From the NCBI GenBank assembly GCA_905214345.1, contig CAJMLV010000016.1, positions 1 through 62,824 on the forward strand: DNA of 62,824 nt, given 5' to 3'. The stretch comes from an uncultured bacterium. GTDB lineage: Bacteria; Bacillota; Clostridia; Oscillospirales; Ruminococcaceae. This document shows, one piece after another, positions 33,832 through 43,450 of this stretch; the first letter of the stretch is position 1, and the number at the start of each line of letters is the position of its first letter. A program made the position numbers and the translations under genes. The notes beneath the pieces were generated by a model. It ran no database searches. It worked only from the letters and a program-made list of their open reading frames with translations, and had not been told where the DNA came from.

Positions 33832-36753
33832 TTGAGTCCTTCCAAAAAGATACAGATCGATGCCAACCAGCGCATCGTCATCAAGGGCGCCCGGGAACAC
33901 AACCTGAAAAACGTGGACCTGACCCTGCCCCGCAACAAGCTGATCGTCATGACCGGGCTGTCCGGGTCGGGTAAATCCAGCCTGGCCTTCGACACCATCT
34001 ATGCCGACGGCCAGCGCCGGTATATGGAAAGTCTTTCCAGCTATGCCCGCCAGTTTCTGGGCCAGATGGAAAAGCCGGATGTGGACGAGATCACCGGCCT
34101 TTCCCCGGCTATCTCCATCGACCAGAAAACCACCAGCCACAACCCCCGGTCCACCGTGGGCACTGTCACCGAAATTTACGACTATCTGCGTCTGATGTAC
34201 GCGCGTATCGGCATCCCGCACTGCCCCATCTGCGGGCGGGAAATTGCCCAGCAGAGCATCGACGAGATGGTGGACGAGGTGCTGAAACTGCCCGAACGTA
34301 CCCGGTTCCAGGTTCTGGCACCGGTGGTGCGGGGCCGCAAGGGCACCCAGGCCAAAGAACTGGATGCCGCCCGCCGTTCCGGGTATGCCCGTGTGCGCAT
34401 CGATGGCAACATGTATGATCTGGATGAAGAGATCAAGCTGGAAAAGAACATCAAACACACGGTGGAGATCGTGGTGGACCGTCTGTCCATCAGCGAATCC
34501 ATCCGCAGCCGTCTGGCGGATTCCATTGAGTCCGCTCTGGCGCTGACCGGCGGCCTGGTCACGGTGGATGTCATTGACGGCGAGCCCATGACCTTCAGCC
34601 AGAACTATGCTTGCCCGGAACACGGCTTTTCCATCGAAGAACTGAACCCCCGGATGTTCAGCTTCAACAATCCCTTTGGTGCCTGCGAGACCTGTACCGG
34701 TCTGGGTACTTTTATGAAGGTGGACCCGGCCCGCATCATTCCGGACAAGCGCAAGTCCATTCGGGAAAGCGCTATCAAGGCCAGCGGCTGGTACTATGCC
34801 GAGGGTTCCGTTTCGGAGATGTATTACAAAGCTCTGGGCAACCGTTACGGTTTTACCCTGGACACGCCGATCAAAGAGATGAGCAAGGAAGCAGTCCATG
34901 CCATCCTGTACGGTACCGGCGGGGAGAAGATCGAACTGCAGCGGGAGAATATGTTCGGTTCCGGCACCTACTACAATGAATTCGAGGGCATCGTGCCCAA
35001 CCTGGAACGCCGTTTCCGGGAGACCAGCAGCGAGTGGGTCAAGGAAGAAATTGCACTGGTCATGTCCAGCGAGGAGTGCCCCACCTGCCACGGACGCCGT
35101 CTGAAACCCGCCAGCCTAGCGGTGACGGTGGGCGGCATCAATATCGCCGATTTCTGCGATATGAGCGTGCAGGAGGAACTGGAATTCATCAAGACCGCCA
35201 AGGTTTCCGAACGGGACGAGATGATCGGCGCGCCCATCTTCAAAGAGGTGAAGGAACGCCTGGGCTTTTTGCAGAGCGTGGGCTTGGGGTATCTGACCCT
35301 GTCCCGCGGTGCGGCATCTCTTTCCGGCGGCGAAAGCCAGCGTATCCGTCTGGCTACCCAAATCGGCAGTGCCCTGACTGGCGTTCTGTATGTGTTGGAC
35401 GAACCCAGCATCGGCCTGCATCAGCGGGACAATGATAAACTCATTGCCACCATGAAGCGTCTGCGCGACTTGGGCAACACTCTGATCGTGGTGGAACATG
35501 ACGAGGATACCATGCGCCAGGCCGACTTTTTGGTGGACGTGGGCCCCGGCGCCGGTGTACACGGCGGTGAGATCGTGGCCGCCGGCAGCGTGGCAGACAT
35601 CTGCAAGTCCAAGCGGAGCATTACCGGGCAGTACCTGTCCGGCCGCAAATATGTGGAAGTACCCCAGGAGCGCCGTCCTGGCAACGGCAAGTTCCTGCGG
35701 GTGGTCAAAGCCCGGGAAAACAACCTGCGGGACATCACGGTGGATTTTCCCCTTGGCAAGATGATCTGTGTGACCGGTGTGTCCGGTTCCGGCAAGTCCA
35801 CACTGGTGAATGAGATTCTGTACAAGACGCTGGCTGCTGCCATGAACGGTGCCCGCAGCCGTCCCGGTCAGTGCGAGGAAGTCCAGGGCATGGAATGGGT
35901 GGACAAGGTCATCGGCATCGACCAGTCGCCCATCGGCCGTACCCCCCGCTCCAATCCGGCCACCTACACCGGTGTGTTCGGGGACATCCGCACCCTGTTT
36001 TCCAATACTCAGGACGCCAAAGCCCGCGGGTACGGACCGGGACGGTTCAGTTTCAACGTCAAGGGCGGCCGCTGCGAAGCCTGCGAGGGCGGCGGTATTC
36101 TGCAGATCGAGATGCACTTTTTGCCCGACATCTACGTACCTTGCGATGTCTGCAAAGGCAAGCGCTACAACCGGGAAACCCTGGAAGTGCATTACCGGGA
36201 CAAGAACATTTCGGATGTGCTGAAAATGACGGTGGAGGAGGCCTGCGTCTTCTTTGCCAACCAGCCCAAAATTGCCCGCAAGCTGCAGACTTTGCAGGAA
36301 GTGGGGCTGGGATATATCGAACTGGGCCAGGCTGCCACCACGCTTTCCGGCGGTGAAGCCCAGCGCGTCAAGCTGGCCAATGAGCTGGCACGGCGGGACA
36401 CCGGGCAGACGGTGTACATCCTGGACGAGCCCACCACCGGCCTTCATGTGGCCGACGTCCACCGCCTGGTGAAGGTGCTGGACAAACTGGTGGATGCCGG
36501 CAACACGGTGATTGTCATTGAGCACAACCTGGATGTCATCAAGCGGGCCGACTATATCATCGACCTGGGGCCCGAAGGCGGCAGCGGCGGCGGCCTGGTG
36601 GTCGCTACCGGCACCCCGGAAGAGGTGGCGCAGAACCCGGCTTCTTTCACCGGACAATACCTCAAACCGGTACTGGAGAGAGCTGCGCAGCTTCAGCAGG
36701 AAGAAAAAACTGCCCCCAAAAAGGCAAGCCCCCGCGCCAAAAAGGCAGAATAA
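33832..36753 (+). CDS. uvrA: excinuclease ABC subunit A
   Basis: The damage-recognising ATPase of nucleotide excision repair, 973 aa. It has two ABC cassettes: Walker A GLSGSGKSS near residue 42 and GVSGSGKST near 649, with signatures LSGGESQR and LSGGEAQR. Zinc modules are seen as CPIC, CETC, CPTC, CEAC and CDVC. TTG start with AGGAGG upstream. It is cotranscribed with uvrB, and the C-terminal tail is Lys/Ala-rich. Confidence 0.95.
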   Translation: MSPSKKIQIDANQRIVIKGAREHNLKNVDLTLPRNKLIVMTGLSGSGKSSLAFDTIYADGQRRYMESLSSYARQFLGQMEKPDVDEITGLSPAISIDQKTTSHNPRSTVGTVTEIYDYLRLMYARIGIPHCPICGREIAQQSIDEMVDEVLKLPERTRFQVLAPVVRGRKGTQAKELDAARRSGYARVRIDGNMYDLDEEIKLEKNIKHTVEIVVDRLSISESIRSRLADSIESALALTGGLVTVDVIDGEPMTFSQNYACPEHGFSIEELNPRMFSFNNPFGACETCTGLGTFMKVDPARIIPDKRKSIRESAIKASGWYYAEGSVSEMYYKALGNRYGFTLDTPIKEMSKEAVHAILYGTGGEKIELQRENMFGSGTYYNEFEGIVPNLERRFRETSSEWVKEEIALVMSSEECPTCHGRRLKPASLAVTVGGINIADFCDMSVQEELEFIKTAKVSERDEMIGAPIFKEVKERLGFLQSVGLGYLTLSRGAASLSGGESQRIRLATQIGSALTGVLYVLDEPSIGLHQRDNDKLIATMKRLRDLGNTLIVVEHDEDTMRQADFLVDVGPGAGVHGGEIVAAGSVADICKSKRSITGQYLSGRKYVEVPQERRPGNGKFLRVVKARENNLRDITVDFPLGKMICVTGVSGSGKSTLVNEILYKTLAAAMNGARSRPGQCEEVQGMEWVDKVIGIDQSPIGRTPRSNPATYTGVFGDIRTLFSNTQDAKARGYGPGRFSFNVKGGRCEACEGGGILQIEMHFLPDIYVPCDVCKGKRYNRETLEVHYRDKNISDVLKMTVEEACVFFANQPKIARKLQTLQEVGLGYIELGQAATTLSGGEAQRVKLANELARRDTGQTVYILDEPTTGLHVADVHRLVKVLDKLVDAGNTVIVIEHNLDVIKRADYIIDLGPEGGSGGGLVVATGTPEEVAQNPASFTGQYLKPVLERAAQLQQEEKTAPKKASPRAKKAE

Positions 36754-36756
36754 ACG

Positions 36757-36802
36757 AAAATCCCCCGGAACCTTGCACAAGCAGGGAACCGGGGGATTTT
36801 TT
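36757..36802 (+). terminator. bidirectional terminator
   Basis: A 12-bp stem AAAATCCCCCGG/CCGGGGGATTTT with a short inner CC/GG pairing, between uvrA and the convergent PTS gene. Confidence 0.9.
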
Positions 36803-36829
36803 ATGGGAAGGGTGAGGAGGGACTTCAGA

Positions 36830-38281
36830 TTATGCCTGGGCTACTTCTTCTTTGGTAACAAAAGCGTTGGTGATAATGAAGCCCATCACATAGCTGATAA
36901 CCAGGCCGATGCCGTAGTAAACCATGGACATGACGGCGCCGTTGGGGCTGGCAGTCATGACCGGGAAGGCCAGAATACCGGAGGGACCCCAGGTGGTGGA
37001 AGCAACCTGCATGGCCATAACGAAGGCACCGCCGAAGCTTGCGCCCAGACCGGCCGTGAAGAAGGGCTTGCCCATGGGCAGGGTGACACCGTAAATCAGG
37101 GGTTCGCCGACGCCCAGGATACCGGCGGGCAGAGCACCGTCAATGACAGAGCACAGACGCTGGTTCTTGGCCTTCTTGGCTTTCAGGAAGATGGCGATGG
37201 CTGCACCCACCTGACCGGCGCCGGCCATAGCCAGAGCAGGATAGAGGGTGACAAAGCCCAGGGTTTCCAGCTGAACGGTGTACAGAGCAACCAGACCGTG
37301 GTGCATACCCATGGCCACCATGGGCAGGAACAGAGCAGCGGAGATGAAGCCGGCAATGATGCGGACAACGGGGTTGGCGCTCATGCAGACCTGCTCAACC
37401 ACCCAGCACAGGCCGGTAGAAACAAAGCCGGTGAGAGGCATGATGATGAATACATAGGGGATTGCGCAGAGGATCAGGGTGATCAGCGGGGTGAACATAA
37501 TGTCGAGGTTGTCGGGAATGCGCTTGCGCACCGCCTTTTCCACCTTGGCCAGGAACCAGACGCCGATGACCACGGCCAGAACGCCGCCGCGGCCCGCACG
37601 CAGGATGGCATCCAGGGGCTGTTCTTCGTTGTACAGACCGATGATCTTGGCAATGTTGTCAATGTTGCCGAGAGTGGTCATCATGCCCAGCATACCGCCC
37701 AGGATGGGAGTGGCACCAAAACGCTCGGCGGCGCGGTAGCCGGCCCAGGCGGTCAGGTAGGTCATGAAGGAGGCGTTGATCAGCGAGAGCAGGTTGTAGA
37801 CAATGCTCCAGAAGGAATTTTCGGCATAGCCGGGATATACCTGGGTCAACAGAGTAGCCAGACCGGAGCACAGACCGGCGGCAATAACGCCGGGAATCAG
37901 GGGAACAAAGATTTCGCCGAAGGTTTTGAGCATGGATTTGATGCGGTTGTCTTTCTGCCCGGCTTTGACGGCAGCTTTGTTGGCTTTCCAGTCGTTGGCA
38001 GTGGACAGATCGCTTTCGTCCGCGGCAGCGGGAATCCCCATTTCGGCGCAGATGTCGGCGCATTTGCGGCTCTTGCCGGGACCGACCACGATCTCCACAT
38101 AGTTGGCGCGGTCATGTACAACACCAAGAACGCCTTCGATCTGTTTCAGGGTGTCATCATTTACCTGGCTGTCATCCTTGACGTGGACCCGCAGCCGGGT
38201 CATGCAGTTGGTGGCGGTTACGACGTTTTCGCGGCCGCCGAGCTCGGCCAAAGCGCGTTTGACCAATTCCTGGTTCGTCAT
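36830..38281 (-). CDS. murP: PTS EIIBC component, probably for N-acetylmuramic acid
   Basis: A 483-aa protein. The IIB domain (1-80) carries the phosphorylated cysteine C26 in TATNCMTRLRV. The IIC domain follows with about ten helices and the sugar-site motif GEPLIYGV. No IIA domain is attached, so a separate IIA (often Crr) is needed. murQ, 24 nt upstream in the same minus-strand operon, and murR, divergent, argue for MurNAc as substrate; the sequence alone would also fit a sucrose/beta-glucoside type PTS. Confidence 0.82.
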   Translation of the reverse strand: MTNQELVKRALAELGGRENVVTATNCMTRLRVHVKDDSQVNDDTLKQIEGVLGVVHDRANYVEIVVGPGKSRKCADICAEMGIPAAADESDLSTANDWKANKAAVKAGQKDNRIKSMLKTFGEIFVPLIPGVIAAGLCSGLATLLTQVYPGYAENSFWSIVYNLLSLINASFMTYLTAWAGYRAAERFGATPILGGMLGMMTTLGNIDNIAKIIGLYNEEQPLDAILRAGRGGVLAVVIGVWFLAKVEKAVRKRIPDNLDIMFTPLITLILCAIPYVFIIMPLTGFVSTGLCWVVEQVCMSANPVVRIIAGFISAALFLPMVAMGMHHGLVALYTVQLETLGFVTLYPALAMAGAGQVGAAIAIFLKAKKAKNQRLCSVIDGALPAGILGVGEPLIYGVTLPMGKPFFTAGLGASFGGAFVMAMQVASTTWGPSGILAFPVMTASPNGAVMSMVYYGIGLVISYVMGFIITNAFVTKEEVAQA

Positions 38282-38305
38282 GTGTGTTTCCTCCGTTTGC
38301 TGTGT

Positions 38306-39202
38306 TTATTTCTGCCGGATGGCGTCGCGTACACGTCCACCGGCCTGTTCCAACAGTTGCTGTGCCTCTTCGGCATTTTTGCCGGTCAAAATCATGGTGA
38401 TAGCCAGTTTCACCTTGCCGTCAGCGGCATCAATGGTGGCGCGGGCTTCCGCACGCTCCACGCCGGTGGCTTCCATCACGATGTTCTCGGCTCTGGTCTG
38501 CAGTTTTTCGTTGCTCTGCACAACATCCACCATCAGGTTGTGGTAAGCCTTGCCGATGCGTACCATCGCCCCGGTGGAGATCATATTCAGAATCATCTTC
38601 TGGGCAGTACCTGCTTTCAGCCGGGTGGAGCCGGTAAGAACTTCCGGGCCTACCTGGGCTTCAATGGCAATATCGGCGGCCTGGCCGACAGCGCTGTTCT
38701 TGTTGCAGGCAATGGCGGCGGTGGTGCATCCGAGGCTGTGGGCGTACTCCAGAGCGCCCAGCACATAGGGTGTGCGTCCGGAAGCAGCAATCCCCACCAC
38801 CACGTCATCGGCGGTCAGGTTGTGGTCCATCAGATCCTGACGCCCCAGTTCCCGGCTGTCCTCGGCGCCTTCAATGGGGAACCGCAGGGCACGGTCGCCG
38901 CCTGCAATCAGTCCAACCACCATACCGGGGTCCACGCCGAAGGTGGGCGGACATTCGGAAGCATCCAACACGCCAAGGCGGCCGCTGGTGCCTGCCCCCA
39001 GATAGAACAGGCGGCCGCCCTTGCGGAATGCGGCTTCCACCGCGTCTACCACGGCGGCAATCTGCGGCAGCACGGGTTCAATGCCTTCCGGTACGCGGCG
39101 ATCTTCCCGGTTCATGGCCGTTACGATCTGCAAAGCGCTCATCTGGTCCAGGTCCATGGTGTTCGGGTTGCGGGTTTCGGTCATCATTTTACTCAGGTCC
39201 AT
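38306..39202 (-). CDS. murQ: N-acetylmuramic acid 6-phosphate etherase
   Basis: Cleaves the lactyl ether of MurNAc-6-P to give GlcNAc-6-P and D-lactate, for recycling peptidoglycan sugar. 298 aa, SIS fold. The motif GAGTSGRLGVLDASECPPTFG contains the catalytic E83. GGGAG lies 7 nt before the ATG at 39202; the longer open frame has no such support. First gene of the murQ-murP operon, with its own promoter at 39249-39277. Confidence 0.93.
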   Translation of the reverse strand: MDLSKMMTETRNPNTMDLDQMSALQIVTAMNREDRRVPEGIEPVLPQIAAVVDAVEAAFRKGGRLFYLGAGTSGRLGVLDASECPPTFGVDPGMVVGLIAGGDRALRFPIEGAEDSRELGRQDLMDHNLTADDVVVGIAASGRTPYVLGALEYAHSLGCTTAAIACNKNSAVGQAADIAIEAQVGPEVLTGSTRLKAGTAQKMILNMISTGAMVRIGKAYHNLMVDVVQSNEKLQTRAENIVMEATGVERAEARATIDAADGKVKLAITMILTGKNAEEAQQLLEQAGGRVRDAIRQK

Positions 39203-39248
39203 CTCATCACTCCCTAAAATTGTTTTGTTTCGGACTTCATTGATTCTC

Positions 39249-39277
39249 AGAATAGTGACTTGAAACCGAGAAGTCAA
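39249..39277 (-). promoter_or_regulatory. promoter of murQ-murP
   Basis: Minus-strand TTGACT, 17 nt, TATTCT. Its -35 is 6 nt from that of the murR promoter, and together they form GTCAAT-ATCG-ATTGAC, a likely shared regulator site. Confidence 0.7.
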
Positions 39278-39283
39278 TATCGA

Positions 39284-39312
39284 TTGACAAATGCGGTACA
39301 TTGTTTCATAAT
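39284..39312 (+). promoter_or_regulatory. promoter of murR
   Basis: TTGACA, 17 nt, CATAAT, back to back with the murQ promoter. Confidence 0.7.
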
Positions 39313-39367
39313 GGTGACGGAAGTTGGCAATACAACCATAATTATTGAAAATGTGGGGAATAAACTT

Positions 39368-40213
39368 ATGAAAAGCACTCTTGTGCTGCTGCAGGAAGTG
39401 CAGCGGAATGCCTCCGGTACGGCATCCCAGTTGGCTGAATACATCTGTGCCCACCCGAATGATGTATGCGGTATGGATGTGCGCACACTGGCGGAGCAGA
39501 CGTATACTTCGCCTTCCAGTGTGGTACGGCTATGCAGGACGCTGGGATTCAGCGGCTATAAGGAATTCCGCAGGGCTCTTCTCCTGGAAATAGCGTCACT
39601 GGGCACCGAAACAAACCATAAGGAAAAGCAGCTGACACGGCAGGATTCCATCGCAGACATCATCGATACGGTAACAGAAAAGAACATTCAGGTTCTGTAT
39701 GATTCCCGGCATATACTGAACGCCGAAACGGTGGAAGAATGCGTACTGCTGCTGCGGCGTTCCCGCTGTATTCTGCTTTTCGGTATCGGCGCTTCACTGT
39801 GTGCCGCCAAGGATGCGTACCTGAAATTCTTGCGGCTGAACAAGCCTTGCATTGTGAATGAGGACTGGCATTCCCAACTGCTGCAGGCACGCAACGCTGC
39901 CCCGGAGGATGTGGGCATCGTTTTTTCTTATTCCGGGCAAACGCAGGAAATGGTGGAGTGCATGCGAGCCCTGAAAGAAAACGGTACTCCCTGTATTGCC
40001 ATCACACGGTTTGCACCGTCCCAGGTGGCCAAGCTGGCTGACCATCTTTTGTACATTGCGGCCAATGAATCACTGTTCCGCAATGGTGCCATGTCCTCCC
40101 GCCTGGCGCAGCTGAACGTGGTCGATATTTTGTACACTGCCTTCGCCAGTGCGGAGTATGACCATTGCCTCCATCAGCTGGCCCGGACACACATCCAGAA
40201 ACCATCCCCCTAA
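39368..40213 (+). CDS. murR: MurR/RpiR-family transcriptional regulator
   Basis: A 281-aa protein. The N-terminal HTH_6 domain (about 1-75; LAEQTYTSPSSVVRLCRTLGFSGYKEFRRAL) is joined to a sugar-phosphate-sensing SIS domain (about 110-240; ILLFGIGASLCAAKDAYLKF and VFSYSGQTQEMVE). The start at 39368 is taken because homologues begin just before the HTH. Divergent from murQP with overlapping promoter regions, so it probably controls them, with MurNAc-6-P as the likely ligand. Confidence 0.86.
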   Translation: MKSTLVLLQEVQRNASGTASQLAEYICAHPNDVCGMDVRTLAEQTYTSPSSVVRLCRTLGFSGYKEFRRALLLEIASLGTETNHKEKQLTRQDSIADIIDTVTEKNIQVLYDSRHILNAETVEECVLLLRRSRCILLFGIGASLCAAKDAYLKFLRLNKPCIVNEDWHSQLLQARNAAPEDVGIVFSYSGQTQEMVECMRALKENGTPCIAITRFAPSQVAKLADHLLYIAANESLFRNGAMSSRLAQLNVVDILYTAFASAEYDHCLHQLARTHIQKPSP

Positions 40214-40248
40214 AATGCGAATTTTTTGCGTTAACCTTGCCGTTTGAC

Positions 40249-40277
40249 TTGCATACAAGCGTCTTGTCCGATACAAT
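40249..40277 (+). promoter_or_regulatory. promoter with inverted repeats, upstream of 40320
   Basis: TTGCAT, 17 nt, TACAAT. The spacer holds ACAAG-CGT-CTTGT. A larger repeat pairs GCATACAAG (40251-40259) with CTTGTATATGTATGC (40281-40295). This looks like an operator. Confidence 0.6.
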
Positions 40278-40319
40278 AGTCTTGTATATGTATGCCTGTT
40301 TGATGGAAGGAACAGAACT

Positions 40320-40835
40320 GTGCCGAAGCTGAGAAAGATGCTGGGAGATCCCCGGTCACAATACTGTATGGCTATGATGCAGCTGATCGATACCCAGAGC
40401 AAAGAAACATTGTCTTTGTGGGCTATGGATTATGCGGCGGAGCGGTATCTGCCCATCTGTGAAAAAGCTTACCCGCGCCTGAAAGAAATACTGGAAGAAT
40501 GTCGGCAGAATGTGCGGGCGAATACGCCTCTGTCCCACAGCAAAGCGCTTTTGCGGGAGGGGACCGCTTTGGCACGGGAAGATAAGGGTCCGGCTGCCCA
40601 GGCGGCTGCCAGGGCGGTTGCAACGGCCTGCGCCGTGATGCAGACACCGACAGGCGCGCTGGGATTTTTGTTCTACGGGGCTGCGGCATGGGCTTACGCT
40701 ACTGTGGGCACCGACAAATCCGAAGCGGAATATCAGGCAGTGGCGGAAGCTGAATTTGCCGAGGCGCACCGTTCGTTGAGCGCCTGTGCCGTAAAGGATG
40801 AACCAAACCCGGTGCGGGTCAATTGGAATTGCTGA
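40320..40835 (+). CDS. Imm5-like helical protein (putative immunity-protein family)
   Basis: A 171-aa protein. GTG start with GGAAGGA 7 nt upstream. It is all-helical and Ala-rich. The sequence LSLWAMDYAAERYLPICEKAYP followed by repeated AAARAVATA/AAAWAYATVG helices resembles, from memory, the 'putative immunity protein' (Imm5-like) family of Firmicutes and actinobacteria. No toxin gene is beside it. It shares its promoter region with the histidine kinase 52 nt downstream. The function is not established. Confidence 0.5.
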   Translation: MPKLRKMLGDPRSQYCMAMMQLIDTQSKETLSLWAMDYAAERYLPICEKAYPRLKEILEECRQNVRANTPLSHSKALLREGTALAREDKGPAAQAAARAVATACAVMQTPTGALGFLFYGAAAWAYATVGTDKSEAEYQAVAEAEFAEAHRSLSACAVKDEPNPVRVNWNC

Positions 40836-40887
40836 ATCTGCAAAGAGGGAAGAACGCGGTGCGTTCATACAAGGGGGAAAATATATA

Positions 40888-43428
40888 ATGAAGAAGAGGT
40901 GGAGGAACAAGGCTCTGGACAGGACCCTGTGGCTGAACATTGCCTTGATCCTGGCTTTCTTTTCGGTCATGTCCCTGGGCATCTATCTGGTGCGGGACAA
41001 ACTTTTGTACAATGCCAATGAAATGGGCAACAGCCTGGCACAAAGTTATTCCAACGAGGAAGAATCCCGTATTTCTGTGTACGGGATGTTTCTTCGGATG
41101 TGTGCATTGTATATCGATACCTCCATCGACAATGAGGACCCTGCCCAGGCCATGCAGCAGGGGCTGGCGGAGTATACAAGCTATATGTCCCAGGTACTGG
41201 GCGCGGACATTATCGATCCTTATGCCGTCGTAAACGGCAAAATTGTGGCAGCCAATCCCTGGGAGGGGGATGCGGGGTACGACTATACCCAAAAAGAGTG
41301 GTACACCGAAGCGCTGGCAGCAGACGGGAACATTGTATTTACGGACGCATACGTGGATGCCATCACGGGCGAACGGCTTGTGACCATGTCTATCAAACTC
41401 CATGGCGAAGGAAATGTTCTGGCATTCGATATTCTGATGGATAACTTTCATTTGCTGAAAAATAAGATCGAACTTCCGGCGGGCAGTGCGTATTACCTGT
41501 TTGACAGCAGTGGTACCCTGATTTATCTCACCGGCGGGTATGATCTGGACGATCCGAGCGTGCAGCAGTATGCCACAGAGCTGCTGACTGGTGTGCAGGA
41601 CGGCTCCTTCGCCAGCCACACCGCTACCATCATCGGTCTGGACGGTCAGCAGCAGGGTATCTACTACTATGAGATGAGCAACGGCTGGACTTCTATCGTA
41701 ACATTCTCGCTGCGGCAGATCCTGTACGGTGCAGACAACGCATCCATGTATCTACTTGTCGGGATCTTCATGATTCTGCTGGTGGCAGTGATCGTTTCTA
41801 TTTTCCGGGAATATACCGAAAAGCGGAAGGTCAAGTACATCTCTGACACTTTGCAGATCCTGGGCGATACCTATTACGCCATCTACCGCATCAACTTTGA
41901 GGAAGGCGACTACGAAACCATCAAGTCTGCCCCTGACCTGGCAGATCCTTTGGGAAAAAGCGGCACCTACGATCATCTGCTGGATGTCCTTTCCCGCGTG
42001 GTGGAGGATAACACTTACGAAGAATTCCGCAAGCACTTTACGCTGGAGAACATCCGCAATCTGGTACAGTCCCACATCTATGAGTTCGGCGGTGATTACC
42101 AGCGTCGCTTCCGGGAGGGTCACAAATGGGTCAGCATCAAGATCGTCTATAACAAGGGCCTTGGTCTGAACGAAGTGATCATGTGCTTCCGGGAAATCGA
42201 TGTAGAGAAGAAAAAGGAACTGCGTCAGCATGAACTGCTGGAACAGGCGCTGGAAAACGCCAAGCGTGCCGCCAGCAAAAAGACCATGTTCTTCTCCAAT
42301 ATGTCCCATGATATGCGTACCCCGCTGAACGCCATTTCCGGCATGACCAAGCTGGCTCGCCAGCATTCCGACGACCAGGAAAAGGTCTGCGAATATCTGG
42401 ATAAGATCGAAAAATCCAGCAGTCAGCTGACGGCATTGGTCAACGATATACTGGACATGGCGCGGCTGGAACAGGGCGGCGAAAGCACCTTGAACTGTCA
42501 GCCCATCGACCTGGTTCAGTGCGTACAGGAAACGGCAGATCTTTTCCGTGACCAGGCCAGGACCGAAGACCGGCATTACGAGGTGGTGCTGGATGTGCAG
42601 GACCGGATGGTCAGCGCCGACGCCTTCCGGTTGAACCAGATTCTGAACAACCTGCTTTCCAACGCTTTCAAGTACAGCCGGGAAGGTGACAGCATCCGGC
42701 TGGAACTGCGCCAGGCAGCCCGGCGGGAAAACCGCGGTCAGTATCAGCTGATCGTGGAAGATACCGGTGTAGGCATGTCTGAAACTTTCCTGAAAAAACT
42801 CTTTGAACCCTTTGCCCGGGAAACGGTGTTCGCGCCTACCAAGGCCACCGGAACGGGGTTGGGCATGCCTATCGTCAAAGGGTTGGTACAGCAGATGAGC
42901 GGTGAAATCACCGTGCAGAGCAAGCTGGGGGAAGGTACCCGGTTCATGGTTTCGCTGCCGCTGCAGATCGTTTCGGCACTGCCTGCGGAAGAAGAACAGT
43001 CCGCACTGGATGAACTGGAACCCTTTACCCTGGAAGGCCGCCGCATGATCGTGGCGGAAGACAATGAACTGAATATGGAAATCACCACCGAATTCCTCTC
43101 CATGATGGGGGTGGATGTCCTGCAGGCCTGGAATGGTCTGGAAGCGGTGGAGCGGTTTGCTCAGCAGAAGGTGGGCAGTGTGGATGCCATTCTGATGGAC
43201 ATGCAGATGCCGGAGATGGATGGCTGTACAGCCTGCCGCAAGATCCGGGCCATGGACCGCCCGGATGCCGCTACAGTCCCCATTATTGCGGTCACGGCCA
43301 ATGCGTTTGCGGAGGACATTGCCAAGACCACCGAGGCCGGTATGAATGCCCATATCTCCAAACCTATTGACTTCAAGCTTCTGTCGGACCTGCTTCAGAA
43401 AATGACGCAGGGGCAGAGCAAAACCTGA
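40888..43428 (+). CDS. hybrid sensor histidine kinase with Cache-type sensor and receiver
   Basis: An 846-aa protein. Membrane helices at about 15-35 and 287-305 enclose an outer dCache-like sensor domain (about 40-285). Then come a PAS-like region (about 315-440), HisKA with H474 in SNMSHDMRTPLNAI, HATPase with N-box NQILNNLLSNAFKYS and G-boxes EDTGVGM and GTGLGMPI, and a C-terminal receiver with phospho-acceptor D771 in LMDMQMPEMDG. AAGGGGG lies 10 nt before the ATG at 40888. No cognate output regulator is adjacent. Confidence 0.92.
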   Translation: MKKRWRNKALDRTLWLNIALILAFFSVMSLGIYLVRDKLLYNANEMGNSLAQSYSNEEESRISVYGMFLRMCALYIDTSIDNEDPAQAMQQGLAEYTSYMSQVLGADIIDPYAVVNGKIVAANPWEGDAGYDYTQKEWYTEALAADGNIVFTDAYVDAITGERLVTMSIKLHGEGNVLAFDILMDNFHLLKNKIELPAGSAYYLFDSSGTLIYLTGGYDLDDPSVQQYATELLTGVQDGSFASHTATIIGLDGQQQGIYYYEMSNGWTSIVTFSLRQILYGADNASMYLLVGIFMILLVAVIVSIFREYTEKRKVKYISDTLQILGDTYYAIYRINFEEGDYETIKSAPDLADPLGKSGTYDHLLDVLSRVVEDNTYEEFRKHFTLENIRNLVQSHIYEFGGDYQRRFREGHKWVSIKIVYNKGLGLNEVIMCFREIDVEKKKELRQHELLEQALENAKRAASKKTMFFSNMSHDMRTPLNAISGMTKLARQHSDDQEKVCEYLDKIEKSSSQLTALVNDILDMARLEQGGESTLNCQPIDLVQCVQETADLFRDQARTEDRHYEVVLDVQDRMVSADAFRLNQILNNLLSNAFKYSREGDSIRLELRQAARRENRGQYQLIVEDTGVGMSETFLKKLFEPFARETVFAPTKATGTGLGMPIVKGLVQQMSGEITVQSKLGEGTRFMVSLPLQIVSALPAEEEQSALDELEPFTLEGRRMIVAEDNELNMEITTEFLSMMGVDVLQAWNGLEAVERFAQQKVGSVDAILMDMQMPEMDGCTACRKIRAMDRPDAATVPIIAVTANAFAEDIAKTTEAGMNAHISKPIDFKLLSDLLQKMTQGQSKT

Positions 43429-43450
43429 ACAGGAGACAAACAGACCCTTT

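Noticed and set aside
32188..35091. Minus-strand frame of 967 codons
   Set aside because: Antisense shadow of uvrB and uvrA.
36512..39217. Plus-strand frame of 901 codons over murP and murQ
   Set aside because: Antisense to two well-recognised genes; composition without motifs.
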